A stretch of 12,789 nucleotides of DNA, taken from contig DASUFP010000129.1 in the NCBI GenBank assembly GCA_036274495.1, forward strand, positions 1-12,789, given 5' to 3'. The first letter of the stretch is position 1, and every line of letters begins with the position of its first letter. The stretch is from DASUFP01 sp036274495. Lineage in GTDB: Bacteria > Bacteroidota > Bacteroidia > AKYH767-A > OLB10. Of the stretch, positions 1 through 9,323 are shown piece by piece. The position numbers and the translations under genes were made by a program. A model generated the notes under the pieces. That model did not search any database and was not told the origin of the DNA. It saw only the letters and a list, made by a program, of their open reading frames with translations.

Positions 1-217
1 TGACCGCCCTATTCTGAAAGGCGCCTGGATTGATTCGTCAGTATATATCGGCGATGAAAATGTTGATGTGCTCGTATCGCTGAAATCGAAAAACGAACTC
101 ATCGCGGACATTATCGCATTGTTACAATCTCCTGCAAAGAATGTGGTTTCGGCACTTCAGTCCGGCGGCCAGAAACTTTCGGGAATTCTCAAAACTCTCG
201 AGGAAAAAGGTTCTTAA
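1..217 (+). CDS. rplJ: 50S ribosomal protein L10, C-terminal fragment (5' end outside window)
   Basis: The frame starting at base 2 is open from the window edge to TAA at 215-217 and gives 71 residues beginning DRPILKGAWIDSSVYIGDE. The segment with KSKNELIADIIALLQSPAKNVVSALQSG matches the C-terminal part of bacterial L10 as I know it from Bacteroidota. In the family, L10 is the base of the ribosomal stalk: its C-terminal helix binds dimers of L7/L12, and the N-terminal part (not in the window) binds 23S rRNA with L11. The gene order L10, L7/L12, RpoB, RpoC is the classical bacterial arrangement and supports the call. rplL starts 78 bp downstream with no terminator between, so the two are presumably co-transcribed. 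Autoregulation by L10 binding its mRNA leader is known in other bacteria, but that leader lies outside this window. Confidence 0.95.
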   Translation, partial: DRPILKGAWIDSSVYIGDENVDVLVSLKSKNELIADIIALLQSPAKNVVSALQSGGQKLSGILKTLEEKGS

Positions 218-295
218 GCTTCCAATTGAACCCGATCCTTATTACCAATAATCCACTAAGACAAATTCAACAGTAAACTAAAAAAAGTAAATACA

Positions 296-673
296 ATGGC
301 AGATTTAAATGCATTCGCAGAACAGTTGGTTAACCTGACTGTAAAAGAAGTAAACGAACTCGCACAGATCCTGAAGGATCAATATGGCATCGAGCCTGCT
401 GCGGCAGCTCCTGTAATGATGGCCGGTGGCGGTGCTACCGGTGGTGCAGCAGCTGAAGAGAAAACATCTTTTGATGTTATCCTGAAAGCCGGCGGACAAA
501 ACAAACTTGCAGTTGTGAAGCTCGTTAAAGAACTCACAGGCCTTGGACTGAAAGAAGCAAAAGATCTTGTTGACGGCGCTCCGAAACCGGTTAAAGAGGG
601 CGTATCAAAAGACGAAGCTAACAGCCTTAAAGCACAACTTGAAGAAGCAGGCGCTGAGGTTGAAGTTAAGTAA
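296..673 (+). CDS. rplL: 50S ribosomal protein L7/L12
   Basis: A 125-residue protein with all three parts of L7/L12. Residues 1 to about 34 are the helical N-terminal domain that dimerises and docks on L10. Residues about 35-54 are an Ala/Gly-rich flexible hinge. Residues about 56-125 are the globular C-terminal domain with the conserved LVKELTGLGLKEAKDLVDGAPKPVK-type stretch that contacts translation factors. Family length is about 120-130 residues, so it is complete. The ATG at 296 is preceded by an A-rich stretch (about 278-290) and no Shine-Dalgarno sequence, as is usual in Bacteroidota. The stop is a tandem TAATAA. A 143-bp gap with two hairpins separates it from rpoB, which may allow L7/L12 (needed in several copies per ribosome) to be made in excess over RNA polymerase. 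Confidence 0.98.
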   Translation: MADLNAFAEQLVNLTVKEVNELAQILKDQYGIEPAAAAPVMMAGGGATGGAAAEEKTSFDVILKAGGQNKLAVVKLVKELTGLGLKEAKDLVDGAPKPVKEGVSKDEANSLKAQLEEAGAEVEVK

Positions 674-703
674 TAACGCAACCCGCTGCCGTTCATTCAG
701 CTC

Positions 704-735
704 AGACCTCTGCCCCTTAACCCGGGCAGAGGTCT
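704..735 (+). promoter_or_regulatory. Hairpin 1 in the rplL-rpoB gap (candidate attenuator or RNase processing site)
   Basis: A perfect 12-bp inverted repeat: AGACCTCTGCCC at 704-715 and GGGCAGAGGTCT at 724-735, with an 8-nt loop. It starts about 30 bp after the rplL stop. No T-run follows (ATATCCG), so it does not look like a strong intrinsic terminator. In E. coli the same gap carries a partial attenuator and an RNase III site; I infer a similar role here from position only. Confidence 0.6.
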
Positions 736-745
736 ATATCCGTTT

Positions 746-773
746 ATAACCGACGTGTTTTCACGCCGGTTAT
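746..773 (+). promoter_or_regulatory. Hairpin 2 in the rplL-rpoB gap
   Basis: Arms ATAACCG (746-752) and CGGTTAT (767-773) plus CGTG (754-757) and CACG (762-765), separated by one A/C mismatch, enclose a TTTT loop. It lies 10 bp after hairpin 1 and ends about 43 bp before the proposed rpoB start. There is no T-tract after it. The two tandem stems probably shape mRNA stability or read-through into rpoB; this is inference. Confidence 0.5.
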
Positions 774-816
774 TCCTGTGTTTTATACTTCAGTTAAATC
801 CTAAATAATCATTCCC

Positions 817-3800
817 TTGGCCGCCATTCAAAATACACCCCAGAAACATCAAGCAAAGAGAATTAACTTCTCAAGCAGTAAGCAGGCGATTCAATACCCG
901 GATTTTCTTGAAATCCAGCTTAAATCCTTCCAGGATTTTTTCCAGCTGGAAACAACTTCCGACAACAGACACAATGAGGGTCTGTTTAAGGTGTTCAGTG
1001 AAAACTTTCCCATCACTGATTCAAGGAACAATTTTGTACTGGAATTCCTCGATTACTTCGTGGATCCACCCCGTTACTCAATCGAAGAATGCATTGAGCG
1101 CGGACTTACCTACAGCGTTCCGCTGAAGGCCAAACTAAAACTGTATTGTACCGACCCCGATCACGAAGACTTTGAAACCATTATTCAGGATGTGTACCTC
1201 GGTACCATTCCGTACATGACTTCAAAGGGTACTTTCGTTATCAACGGCGCCGAGCGTGTTGTGGTTTCCCAGCTGCACCGTTCGCCCGGTGTGTTCTTCG
1301 GACAAAGCCGCCACGCAAACGGTACTAAACTCTACTCTGCAAGGGTAATCCCCTTTAAGGGCTCCTGGATCGAGTTCGCCACCGACATCAATAATGTGAT
1401 GTATGCGTACATCGACCGTAAGAAAAAATTCCCTGTTACTACTTTGCTTCGTGCCATTGGTTATCAGACCGACAAGGACATTCTTGAAATTTTTGGTCTC
1501 GCCGATGAGTTGAAAGTCAGCAAAGCGGCTCTCAAAAAAGCCATAGGACGCAAGCTTGCCGCAAGGGTGCTTAAAACCTGGGTGGAAGACTTCGTTGATG
1601 AGGATACCGGTGAAGTGGTTTCCATTGAACGGAACGAAGTAATTCTTGAAAGAGAAACCATTCTCGAAGACGGCCATATTGATATGATTGCCGACTCCGG
1701 TGTTAAGGTAATTATCCTGCACAAAGAGGAGTCAAATTCCAACGACTTTGCCATTATATACAACACCCTTCAAAAGGATACTTCCAATTCCGAAAAAGAA
1801 GCGGTTGAACATATTTACAGACAGCTTCGTAATGCCGAGCCGCCCGATGAGGAGACAGCCCGCGGCATTATCGACAAACTGTTTTTCTCCGACAAACGGT
1901 ACGACCTGGGTGAAGTAGGACGTTACAGGATCAACAAAAAACTGAACCTGAATACTCCTGAAAATACCAAAGTACTCACTAAGGAAGATATCATTTGCAT
2001 TATCAAGTACCTCATTCAGCTGATTAACTCCAAAGCTGATGTCGACGATATTGATCACCTGAGTAACAGACGTGTTCGTACAGTAGGCGAGCAGCTGTAT
2101 TCGCAGTTTGGCGTTGGACTGGCCCGTATGGCCCGTACCATTCGTGAGCGGATGAACGTTCGCGACAACGAGGTATTTACTCCTGCCGATCTGATCAATG
2201 CCAAAACATTATCGTCGGTTATCAATTCTTTCTTCGGTACCAACCAGCTCTCGCAGTTCATGGACCAGACCAATCCGCTTGCTGAAATCACTCACAAGAG
2301 GAGGCTTTCTGCCCTTGGACCCGGCGGTTTATCGCGTGAAAGAGCAGGTTTCGAGGTGCGTGACGTTCACTATACCCACTACGGCCGTTTGTGTACCATC
2401 GAAACACCTGAGGGACCAAACATCGGACTGATCTCCAGCTTGTGTGTATATGCTAAAATCAACAACCTCGGATTTATCTCCACTCCTTACCGTACCATCA
2501 ACAATGGAAAAGTAGAAGTCGATAAGCCTGTTGTATACCTCACTGCCGAAGAGGAGGACTCTAAAGTTATTGCACAGGCGGTATCAAATATCGACGATAA
2601 AGGAAACTTTAAAGATGTGCGCATTAAGGCAAGATACGAGGGTGATTTTCCGGAAGTAGAGCCTGAAAAACTCCAGCTGATGGACGTTGCCCCCAATCAG
2701 ATTGCTTCCATTGCCGCTTCACTGATTCCGTTCCTCGAGCACGATGATGCCAACCGTGCACTGATGGGATCGAACATGCAACGGCAGGCTGTGCCACTGC
2801 TCAGGCCTGAAGCTCCCGTTGTCGGAACCGGACTCGAAGGTATAGTTGTACGCGATTCACGCGTGTTGCTGAACGCCGAAAACGACGGAGTGGTTGAATA
2901 TGTTGATTCCAACATGATCACTATCCGCAGTTTCCGTAACGACGATGATAAGCTGGTAAGTTTTGACGACGATTTGAAATCGTATACGCTTACCAAGTTC
3001 CAGAAGACCAATCAGAATACCTGCATCAACCTGAAGCCGATTGTTAAAAAAGGTGAAAAGGTTAAAGCGGGACAAGTGCTGTGCGAAGGCTACGCCACAC
3101 AAGATGGTGAGCTTGCACTGGGACGTAACCTTAAAGTGGCCTTCATGCCCTGGAAAGGATACAACTTTGAGGATGCTATCGTGATATCGGAGCGTGTAGT
3201 ACGCGAAGATATTTTCACTTCAATTCATATTGATGAGTACAGCATCGAAGTACGCGATACAAAACGAGGACTGGAAGAGCTTACTGCAGATATCCCTAAC
3301 GTTAGTGAAGAAGCAACACGCGAGCTGGACGAAAACGGCCTCATCCGTGTTGGTGCCGAAATCCAGGAAGGTGATATCCTTATTGGTAAAATCACTCCGA
3401 AAGGAGAAACAGATCCCTCACCTGAAGAAAAACTGCTGCGTGCCATCTTTGGCGACAAAGCCGGTGATGTGAAAGACGCTTCTCTGAAAGTTCCGCCGTC
3501 AGTACGTGGTGTTGTTATCGACAAAAAACTCTTCTCGAGAGCGGTAAAAGATAAGACTGCGAAAGGTGACGAGAAGACAATCATCGCTAAAATCGACGAG
3601 GAACAAGGCAAGGCGGTTACCGAACTTAAATCGAAACTCGTTGACAAACTCTTTATCCTGGTAAGCGGCAAAACCTCTCAGGGTGTTATGGACAACTTTA
3701 AGGAAGTCCTGATTCCAAAAGGCGCCAAGTTTACACAGAAGCTCTTGTCGGAAATCGATTATTCGAATATCAACCCCAATAAATGGACAACAGATAAGGA

Positions 3801-4644
3801 TCGTAACGATCAGATAAAAGTGTTGCTCCACAACTACAACATCAAACTAAATGATGTGCTGGGTGGATTCAAGCGTCGTCGTTTTGCCATTCAGGTAGGC
3901 GATGAACTCCCACCGGGAATTATGCAGATGGCCAAAGTATACATCGCTAAAAAGCGTAAGCTTAAAGTAGGTGATAAAATGGCCGGCCGTCACGGAAACA
4001 AGGGTATTGTTGCACGTATTGTAAGAGACGAAGACATGCCTTATCTCGAGGACGGAACACCAGTTGATATTGTACTCAATCCGCTGGGTGTACCATCTCG
4101 TATGAACCTGGGTCAGATTTATGAAACAGTACTCGGATGGGTTGGTAAAAACATGGGACTCAAATTCGCAACGCCGATTTTTGACGGAGCTACATTGGGC
4201 GACATCGATGAATACTGTCAGAAGGCAGGTATTCCACGTTTCGGAAGTACCTACCTGCACGATGGCGGCACCGGTGAGCGTTTCGATCAGCCTGCGACAG
4301 TTGGTGTTATCTACATGCTGAAACTGGGTCATATGGTTGATGATAAGATGCACGCACGTTCCATTGGTCCATACTCGCTTATTACCCAGCAGCCGCTTGG
4401 TGGTAAAGCGCAGTTCGGAGGCCAGCGTTTCGGTGAGATGGAGGTATGGGCAATTGAGGCATTTGGTGCCGCCCATATTCTGCAGGAACTGTTAACCATT
4501 AAGTCGGACGATGTAATGGGACGCGCTAAAGCTTATGAATCCATTGTTAAAGGTGACAACCTTGGCACCCCCGGAATACCCGAGTCGTTTAACGTGCTGC
4601 TGCACGAACTGAGAGGCTTGTGTCTCAAAGTAACGCTCGATTAA
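817..4644 (+). CDS. rpoB: DNA-directed RNA polymerase subunit beta
   Basis: A complete 1275-residue beta subunit of the core RNA polymerase. The rifampicin-binding cluster lies at about residues 478-500 (QLSQFMDQ to HKRRLSALGPGG), with Gln480, Asp483, His493 and Ser498 at the places of E. coli Q513, D516, H526 and S531. It therefore carries the sensitive-type residues. KGYNFEDAI is at about 780-788, and the active-site lysines are Lys1054 and Lys1062 in DKMAGRHGNKG. The C-terminal GGQRFGEMEVWAIEAFGA block, which contacts beta', starts at residue 1201. A lysine-rich segment between about 907 and 1035 matches the position of the E. coli lineage-specific insertion. Start choice: the frame is closed by TAA at 802-804, the next in-frame codons are ATA, ATC, ATT, CCC, TTG, and no ATG occurs before conserved sequence begins. 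TTG at 817 is thus the most likely start. rpoC follows after 47 bp. Confidence 0.98.
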   Translation: MAAIQNTPQKHQAKRINFSSSKQAIQYPDFLEIQLKSFQDFFQLETTSDNRHNEGLFKVFSENFPITDSRNNFVLEFLDYFVDPPRYSIEECIERGLTYSVPLKAKLKLYCTDPDHEDFETIIQDVYLGTIPYMTSKGTFVINGAERVVVSQLHRSPGVFFGQSRHANGTKLYSARVIPFKGSWIEFATDINNVMYAYIDRKKKFPVTTLLRAIGYQTDKDILEIFGLADELKVSKAALKKAIGRKLAARVLKTWVEDFVDEDTGEVVSIERNEVILERETILEDGHIDMIADSGVKVIILHKEESNSNDFAIIYNTLQKDTSNSEKEAVEHIYRQLRNAEPPDEETARGIIDKLFFSDKRYDLGEVGRYRINKKLNLNTPENTKVLTKEDIICIIKYLIQLINSKADVDDIDHLSNRRVRTVGEQLYSQFGVGLARMARTIRERMNVRDNEVFTPADLINAKTLSSVINSFFGTNQLSQFMDQTNPLAEITHKRRLSALGPGGLSRERAGFEVRDVHYTHYGRLCTIETPEGPNIGLISSLCVYAKINNLGFISTPYRTINNGKVEVDKPVVYLTAEEEDSKVIAQAVSNIDDKGNFKDVRIKARYEGDFPEVEPEKLQLMDVAPNQIASIAASLIPFLEHDDANRALMGSNMQRQAVPLLRPEAPVVGTGLEGIVVRDSRVLLNAENDGVVEYVDSNMITIRSFRNDDDKLVSFDDDLKSYTLTKFQKTNQNTCINLKPIVKKGEKVKAGQVLCEGYATQDGELALGRNLKVAFMPWKGYNFEDAIVISERVVREDIFTSIHIDEYSIEVRDTKRGLEELTADIPNVSEEATRELDENGLIRVGAEIQEGDILIGKITPKGETDPSPEEKLLRAIFGDKAGDVKDASLKVPPSVRGVVIDKKLFSRAVKDKTAKGDEKTIIAKIDEEQGKAVTELKSKLVDKLFILVSGKTSQGVMDNFKEVLIPKGAKFTQKLLSEIDYSNINPNKWTTDKDRNDQIKVLLHNYNIKLNDVLGGFKRRRFAIQVGDELPPGIMQMAKVYIAKKRKLKVGDKMAGRHGNKGIVARIVRDEDMPYLEDGTPVDIVLNPLGVPSRMNLGQIYETVLGWVGKNMGLKFATPIFDGATLGDIDEYCQKAGIPRFGSTYLHDGGTGERFDQPATVGVIYMLKLGHMVDDKMHARSIGPYSLITQQPLGGKAQFGGQRFGEMEVWAIEAFGAAHILQELLTIKSDDVMGRAKAYESIVKGDNLGTPGIPESFNVLLHELRGLCLKVTLD

Positions 4645-4691
4645 TTCCGTTACGGGTATCAGTGTGAATAACCTTAATTTAAAAAAAGAAC

Positions 4692-7600
4692 ATGGCAACT
4701 AAAAGAGATATAAAAGTTAAAAGTAACTTCTCCCGTATTATCATCAGCCTTGCTTCACCGGAACATATTCTGGAGCAATCGAGCGGAGAAGTGCTCAAAC
4801 CCGAAACCATCAACTACCGTACCTATAAGCCGGAACGGGATGGTTTGTTTTGTGAGCGTATTTTCGGACCTGTAAAGGACTGGGAATGTCACTGCGGAAA
4901 ATACAAGCGTATCCGTTACAAGGGTATAGTTTGTGACCGTTGCGGAGTGGAAGTTACCGAGAAAAAAGTCCGTCGCGAACGCATGGGCCATATTCAGCTG
5001 GTGGTTCCCGTTGCGCATATCTGGTACTTCCGTTCACTGCCAAACAAAATCGGCTACCTGCTCGGACTTCCAACAAAGAAACTGGATCTCATCATTTACT
5101 ATGAGCGGTATGTTGTAATTCAGGCCGGAGTTAAAGCCGAAGACGGAATCAATTACCTTGATTTTCTTACCGAAGAAGAATACCTCAATATACTTGAGGC
5201 ACTTCCTAAAGAAAATCAGCACCTCGACGATTCCGACCCCAACAAGTTTATTGCACGTATGGGTGCCGAAGCGCTGCATGAACTGCTCTCGCGTTTAAAC
5301 CTTGATGAGCTTTCTTACAAATTGCGTCACCAGGCAAACACCGAGACATCACAGCAACGTAAAAATGAAGCGCTGAAAAGACTTCAGGTTGTTGAAGCAT
5401 TCCGTCAGGCAAATACACATATCGAAAACCGTCCCGAGTGGATGATTGTAAAAGTAGTTCCTGTTATACCGCCGGAACTGCGTCCGCTGGTTCCGTTGGA
5501 TGGCGGCCGATTTGCGACTTCCGATCTGAACGATTTATACCGCAGGGTTATTATCCGTAACAACCGATTAAAGCGGCTTATTGAAATCAAAGCACCTGAT
5601 GTAATCCTTCGTAACGAAAAAAGGATGCTGCAGGAGGCTGTTGATTCCCTGTTCGACAACTCACGCAAAGTAAACGCGGTTAAAACCGAATCCAACAGAG
5701 CACTTAAATCGCTTTCTGACAGCCTTAAGGGTAAGCAGGGGCGTTTCCGTCAAAACCTGCTCGGTAAACGTGTCGACTATTCGGCACGTTCGGTAATTGT
5801 CGTTGGACCTGAATTGAAACTGCACGAGTGCGGTCTGCCAAAAGATAGGGCTGCTGAACTTTTCAAGCCGTTTATCATTCGTAAAATGATTGAACGCGGA
5901 ATTGTGAAGACCGTAAAATCGGCAAAGAAAATTGTTGACCGTAAGGATTCAATCGTATGGGATATCCTCGAGAATGTACTCAAAGGTCACCCTGTAATGC
6001 TTAACCGTGCTCCAACCCTGCACCGTCTCGGTATACAGTCGTTCCAGCCAAAGCTTATCGAAGGAAAAGCGATTCAGCTGCATCCGCTGGTTTGTACTGC
6101 ATTTAACGCCGACTTTGACGGTGACCAGATGGCGGTTCACGTACCGCTGGGTAATGCCGCAATTCTGGAGGCGCAAATGCTGATGCTTGCATCGCATAAC
6201 ATTCTGAATCCTGCCAACGGAGCTCCCGTAACCGTTCCTTCACAGGACATGGTACTCGGTCTCTACTATATGACCAAAGGCAAGCGCAACGATAAAGACA
6301 CTGTTGTTCGCGGAGAAGACCTCGCATTTTATTCGGCCGAAGAGGTGATTATTGCCTTTAACGAAGGTCGTGTTGATTTGCATGCATGGATAAAAGTTAA
6401 GACTGTTGTTCGTGAAGGTGAAGAACTGGTAACACGTCTTATTGAAACTACCGTAGGTCGTGTATTGTTTAACCAGGTTGTTCCGAAGGAGGTTGGCTAT
6501 ATCAACGAACTGCTTACCAAAAAGTCGCTGCGCGAAATTATCAGCATGGTGCTTAAGCAGACCGGAATTGCCAAGGCAGCCGCGTTCCTTGACGACATCA
6601 AGGACATTGGTTTCAAGATGGCGTTCAAAGGCGGCTTGTCGTTTAACCTTAACGATGTTATGATTCCTCAGCAGAAAGAGGTGCTTGTTAAGAAGGCGCA
6701 CGAGGAAGTGGAAGAGGTGAGGAATAACTATAACATGGGATTCATCACTAACAACGAGCGATACAATCAGATTATTGATATCTGGACACGTACCAATTCG
6801 CGTATCACCGAAAACCTGATGAAACAGCTTACCAGCGACCGTCAGGGATTCAACGCGGTTTATATGATGCTTGATTCCGGAGCCCGCGGATCCAAAGAGC
6901 AGATTCGTCAGCTTGGAGGTATGAGGGGACTGATGGCCAAGCCGCAGAAATCAGGAGCCAGCGGAGGAGAGATCATCGAAAACCCCATCTTGTCGAACTT
7001 TAAAGAAGGGTTGTCGATTCTGGAATACTTTATCTCCACTCACGGTGCCCGTAAGGGTCTTGCCGATACGGCTCTTAAAACGGCCGATGCCGGTTACCTC
7101 ACCAGAAGGTTGGTTGACGTAGCACAGGATGTAATTATTACCGACGAAGACTGCGGAACACTGCGTGGTTTGGGTGAAACAGCACTCAAAAACAATGAGG
7201 AGGTAGTTGAATCGTTGTACGACCGGATTTTGGGACGTGTATCGGTACATGATGTGTTTCATCCGCTTACAGGAGAATTAATTGTAGAGGCAGGTACTGA
7301 GATTACAGAAGATCTTGCTGACACAATTGAGAAATCTCCTATTGAGATGGTTGAAATACGTTCGGTACTCACTTGCGAATCCAAACTGGGTGTATGCAGC
7401 AAGTGCTACGGACGTAACCTGGCAACAGGACGGATGGTTCAAAAAGGAGAGGCTGTAGGTGTTATTGCCGCACAGTCCATCGGTGAGCCGGGAACACAGC
7501 TTACACTTCGTACCTTCCACGTAGGTGGTACGGCTTCCAAAATTGCTTCCGAATCGCAGCTTGTCGCGAAGTTTGCCGGAAAAGTTGAAATGGAAGAGGT

Positions 7601-9005
7601 AAGAACAATTGCATACAAGAGCGAAAACAAAACTGTTGACGTAGTACTCGGCCGTTCGGGAGAAGTAAGAATTGTTGATCCAAAAACAAATACCGTTTTG
7701 GCTACCAACAACATTCCTTATGGAGCACACCTGCTGGTTAAAGAGGGTTCAATGGTGGAGAAAGGACAAACCATTTGCGACTGGGATCCTTACAACGCCG
7801 TTATTGTATCTGAAACCGCAGGTAAAATTGAATACGAACACATCGAAGAGAACATTACTTTCCGTGAAGAGTCGGACGAACAAACCGGTTTCAAAGAGAA
7901 AGTGATTATCGACAGCCGTGATAAAACCAAGAACCCGGTTATTAAAATTGTTACCGACGGCAAAGGAAAAGATAAGGACATACTGAAGGCATACAACATT
8001 CCTGTTGGCGCGCACATAGTGGTGAATGCAGGAGCGAAGATCATTGCCGGACAAATCCTGGTAAAAATTCCAAGGGCAACCGGTAAATCGGGTGACATCA
8101 CCGGTGGTCTGCCACGTGTTACGGAATTGTTCGAGGCACGTAATCCTTCCAACCCTGCTATCGTTTCCGAAATTGACGGAGTGGTATCGTACGGCGGCAT
8201 TAAGCGTGGTAACAGAGAAATCGTTATTACTTCGAAAGAGGGCGACGTAAAGAAGTACCTCGTGCCCTTGTCGAAACACATTCTTGTTCAGGACAACGAC
8301 TTTATAAAAGCAGGCTCACCACTCTCCGACGGAGCAATTACACCATCTGATATATTGAGCATCAAAGGACCTTCGCAGGTTCAGGAATACCTGGTGAATG
8401 AAATTCAGGAAGTGTACCGTTTGCAGGGTGTAAAAATCAACGACAAACACTTTGAGGTGATTGTTCGTCAGATGATGCGCAAAGTTGTTATCGAAGATCC
8501 GGGTGATACCCGTTTCCTTGAGAAAGAACATGTAAACAAAATCGATTTCATGGAGGAAAACGACATGATTATTGATAAGAAAGTAGTTGTTGATCCGGGC
8601 GATTCAGAAACATTTAAGCCGGGCCAGATTGTTACTATCCGCCGTTTACGTGACGAAAATTCCATCCTGAAACGTAAGGATCTTAAAACAGTTGAGTCCC
8701 GTGATGCCATTCCCGCAACATCTACTCCGTTGCTGCAGGGTATCACTCAGGCCTCACTGCATACCAAGAGCTGGATTTCCGCCGCATCGTTCCAGGAGAC
8801 AACCAAAGTGCTCAACGAAGCTGCTATCAACGGTAAAGTTGATCACCTGTTAGGTCTCAAGGAAAATGTAATTGTAGGACATCTTATACCTGCCGGAACA
8901 GGTCTCCGCGAATACGAGAAACTGATTGTAGGTTCTCAGGAGGAGTTCGATTTGCTGATGGCTTCCAAGAAGTCGGGCAAAGAGGAATTAGCCGGACAGG
9001 AGTAA
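4692..9005 (+). CDS. rpoC: DNA-directed RNA polymerase subunit beta'
   Basis: A complete 1437-residue beta' subunit. The N-terminal zinc site is Cys66, Cys68, Cys81 and Cys84. The catalytic Mg motif NADFDGDQM has Asp474, Asp476 and Asp478. The second zinc site is Cys821, Cys895, Cys902 and Cys905. The bridge-helix to trigger-loop region GVIAAQSIGEPGTQLTLRTFHVGG carries Arg940 and His943. A stretch of about 180 residues (roughly 947-1125) interrupts the trigger loop before DITGGLPRVTELFEAR at 1135; it sits where the SI3 sandwich-barrel-hybrid-motif insertion of Gram-negative enzymes sits. The C-terminal part ends with LLGLKENVIVGHLIPAGTG and a short charged tail. The ATG at 4692 has an A-rich leader (AAAAAAAGAAC) and no GGAGG. 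It shares the transcript with rpoB, and the terminator at 9022 ends the operon. Confidence 0.99.
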   Translation: MATKRDIKVKSNFSRIIISLASPEHILEQSSGEVLKPETINYRTYKPERDGLFCERIFGPVKDWECHCGKYKRIRYKGIVCDRCGVEVTEKKVRRERMGHIQLVVPVAHIWYFRSLPNKIGYLLGLPTKKLDLIIYYERYVVIQAGVKAEDGINYLDFLTEEEYLNILEALPKENQHLDDSDPNKFIARMGAEALHELLSRLNLDELSYKLRHQANTETSQQRKNEALKRLQVVEAFRQANTHIENRPEWMIVKVVPVIPPELRPLVPLDGGRFATSDLNDLYRRVIIRNNRLKRLIEIKAPDVILRNEKRMLQEAVDSLFDNSRKVNAVKTESNRALKSLSDSLKGKQGRFRQNLLGKRVDYSARSVIVVGPELKLHECGLPKDRAAELFKPFIIRKMIERGIVKTVKSAKKIVDRKDSIVWDILENVLKGHPVMLNRAPTLHRLGIQSFQPKLIEGKAIQLHPLVCTAFNADFDGDQMAVHVPLGNAAILEAQMLMLASHNILNPANGAPVTVPSQDMVLGLYYMTKGKRNDKDTVVRGEDLAFYSAEEVIIAFNEGRVDLHAWIKVKTVVREGEELVTRLIETTVGRVLFNQVVPKEVGYINELLTKKSLREIISMVLKQTGIAKAAAFLDDIKDIGFKMAFKGGLSFNLNDVMIPQQKEVLVKKAHEEVEEVRNNYNMGFITNNERYNQIIDIWTRTNSRITENLMKQLTSDRQGFNAVYMMLDSGARGSKEQIRQLGGMRGLMAKPQKSGASGGEIIENPILSNFKEGLSILEYFISTHGARKGLADTALKTADAGYLTRRLVDVAQDVIITDEDCGTLRGLGETALKNNEEVVESLYDRILGRVSVHDVFHPLTGELIVEAGTEITEDLADTIEKSPIEMVEIRSVLTCESKLGVCSKCYGRNLATGRMVQKGEAVGVIAAQSIGEPGTQLTLRTFHVGGTASKIASESQLVAKFAGKVEMEEVRTIAYKSENKTVDVVLGRSGEVRIVDPKTNTVLATNNIPYGAHLLVKEGSMVEKGQTICDWDPYNAVIVSETAGKIEYEHIEENITFREESDEQTGFKEKVIIDSRDKTKNPVIKIVTDGKGKDKDILKAYNIPVGAHIVVNAGAKIIAGQILVKIPRATGKSGDITGGLPRVTELFEARNPSNPAIVSEIDGVVSYGGIKRGNREIVITSKEGDVKKYLVPLSKHILVQDNDFIKAGSPLSDGAITPSDILSIKGPSQVQEYLVNEIQEVYRLQGVKINDKHFEVIVRQMMRKVVIEDPGDTRFLEKEHVNKIDFMEENDMIIDKKVVVDPGDSETFKPGQIVTIRRLRDENSILKRKDLKTVESRDAIPATSTPLLQGITQASLHTKSWISAASFQETTKVLNEAAINGKVDHLLGLKENVIVGHLIPAGTGLREYEKLIVGSQEEFDLLMASKKSGKEELAGQE

Positions 9006-9021
9006 TAATAACCATTTCATT

Positions 9022-9056
9022 AAAGGCCGTTCAGGGATACCCGAACGGCCTTTTTT
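9022..9056 (+). terminator. Intrinsic terminator of the rplJL-rpoBC operon
   Basis: Arms AAAGGCCGTTC (9022-9032) and GAACGGCC plus the first T's (9043-9053) form an 11-bp stem. Above one bulged A (9033), a GGG-ATA-CCC tip extends it. The stem runs into TTTTTT at 9051-9056. It starts 16 bp after the rpoC stop, so this is a textbook Rho-independent terminator. Confidence 0.95.
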
Positions 9057-9269
9057 ATTGCCACTTGGTTGGAGAGGAGAAGGGAGCTTATTTTATGCCG
9101 GATGGCTCTTTTCCCTGGAATGCTGTAAAACAGGGATGTAACTGATGCAACCGCAATTGTTTCAAACAAGGTAATATGTACGGTTTGAATTTATAATTAA
9201 CAGGTAATCAATTACATATAAAAAGAGTTGCTCACCCGGGAAAACCGGAAAAAAGTCCCGATTGCATTA

Positions 9270-9304
9270 TTTGGGCACGATTACCCCATCTTATGTTAAC
9301 TTTG
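9270..9304 (+). promoter_or_regulatory. Candidate Bacteroidota-type promoter for the DUF3467-glycosyltransferase cluster
   Basis: TAACTTTG at 9297-9304 fits the -7 consensus TAnnTTTG of the primary sigma factor in this phylum. A TTTG at 9270-9273 lies 23 bp upstream as a possible -33 box; this spacing is at the long end of what is reported. The -7 box ends 19 bp before the ATG of the next gene, so the leader would be very short. The position just after the rpoC terminator supports it. The rest of the 267-bp gap (9057-9323) shows only a 7-bp inverted repeat (TTCAAAC 9161-9167, GTTTGAA 9183-9189) and a small imperfect palindrome GTAAT-CA-ATTAC (9204-9215), both possibly chance. Confidence 0.5.
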
Positions 9305-9323
9305 TTTGAAATAATTTTCAACC

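Noticed and set aside
2251..2325. Rifampicin-resistance substitution in rpoB
   Set aside because: The residues at the usual resistance positions (equivalents of D516, H526 and S531) are all of the sensitive type.
3847..4476. A 209-codon open frame on the - strand inside rpoB
   Set aside because: It is fully antisense to a highly conserved part of rpoB and has no recognisable domain. Long antisense frames are a by-product of the coding bias of rpoB; the same applies to those in rpoC such as 7749-8279.
9161..9215. Operator-like palindromes in the gap after rpoC
   Set aside because: Arms of 5-7 bp in A/T-rich sequence occur by chance, and the candidate promoter lies some 55 bp further on. They are mentioned but not called.
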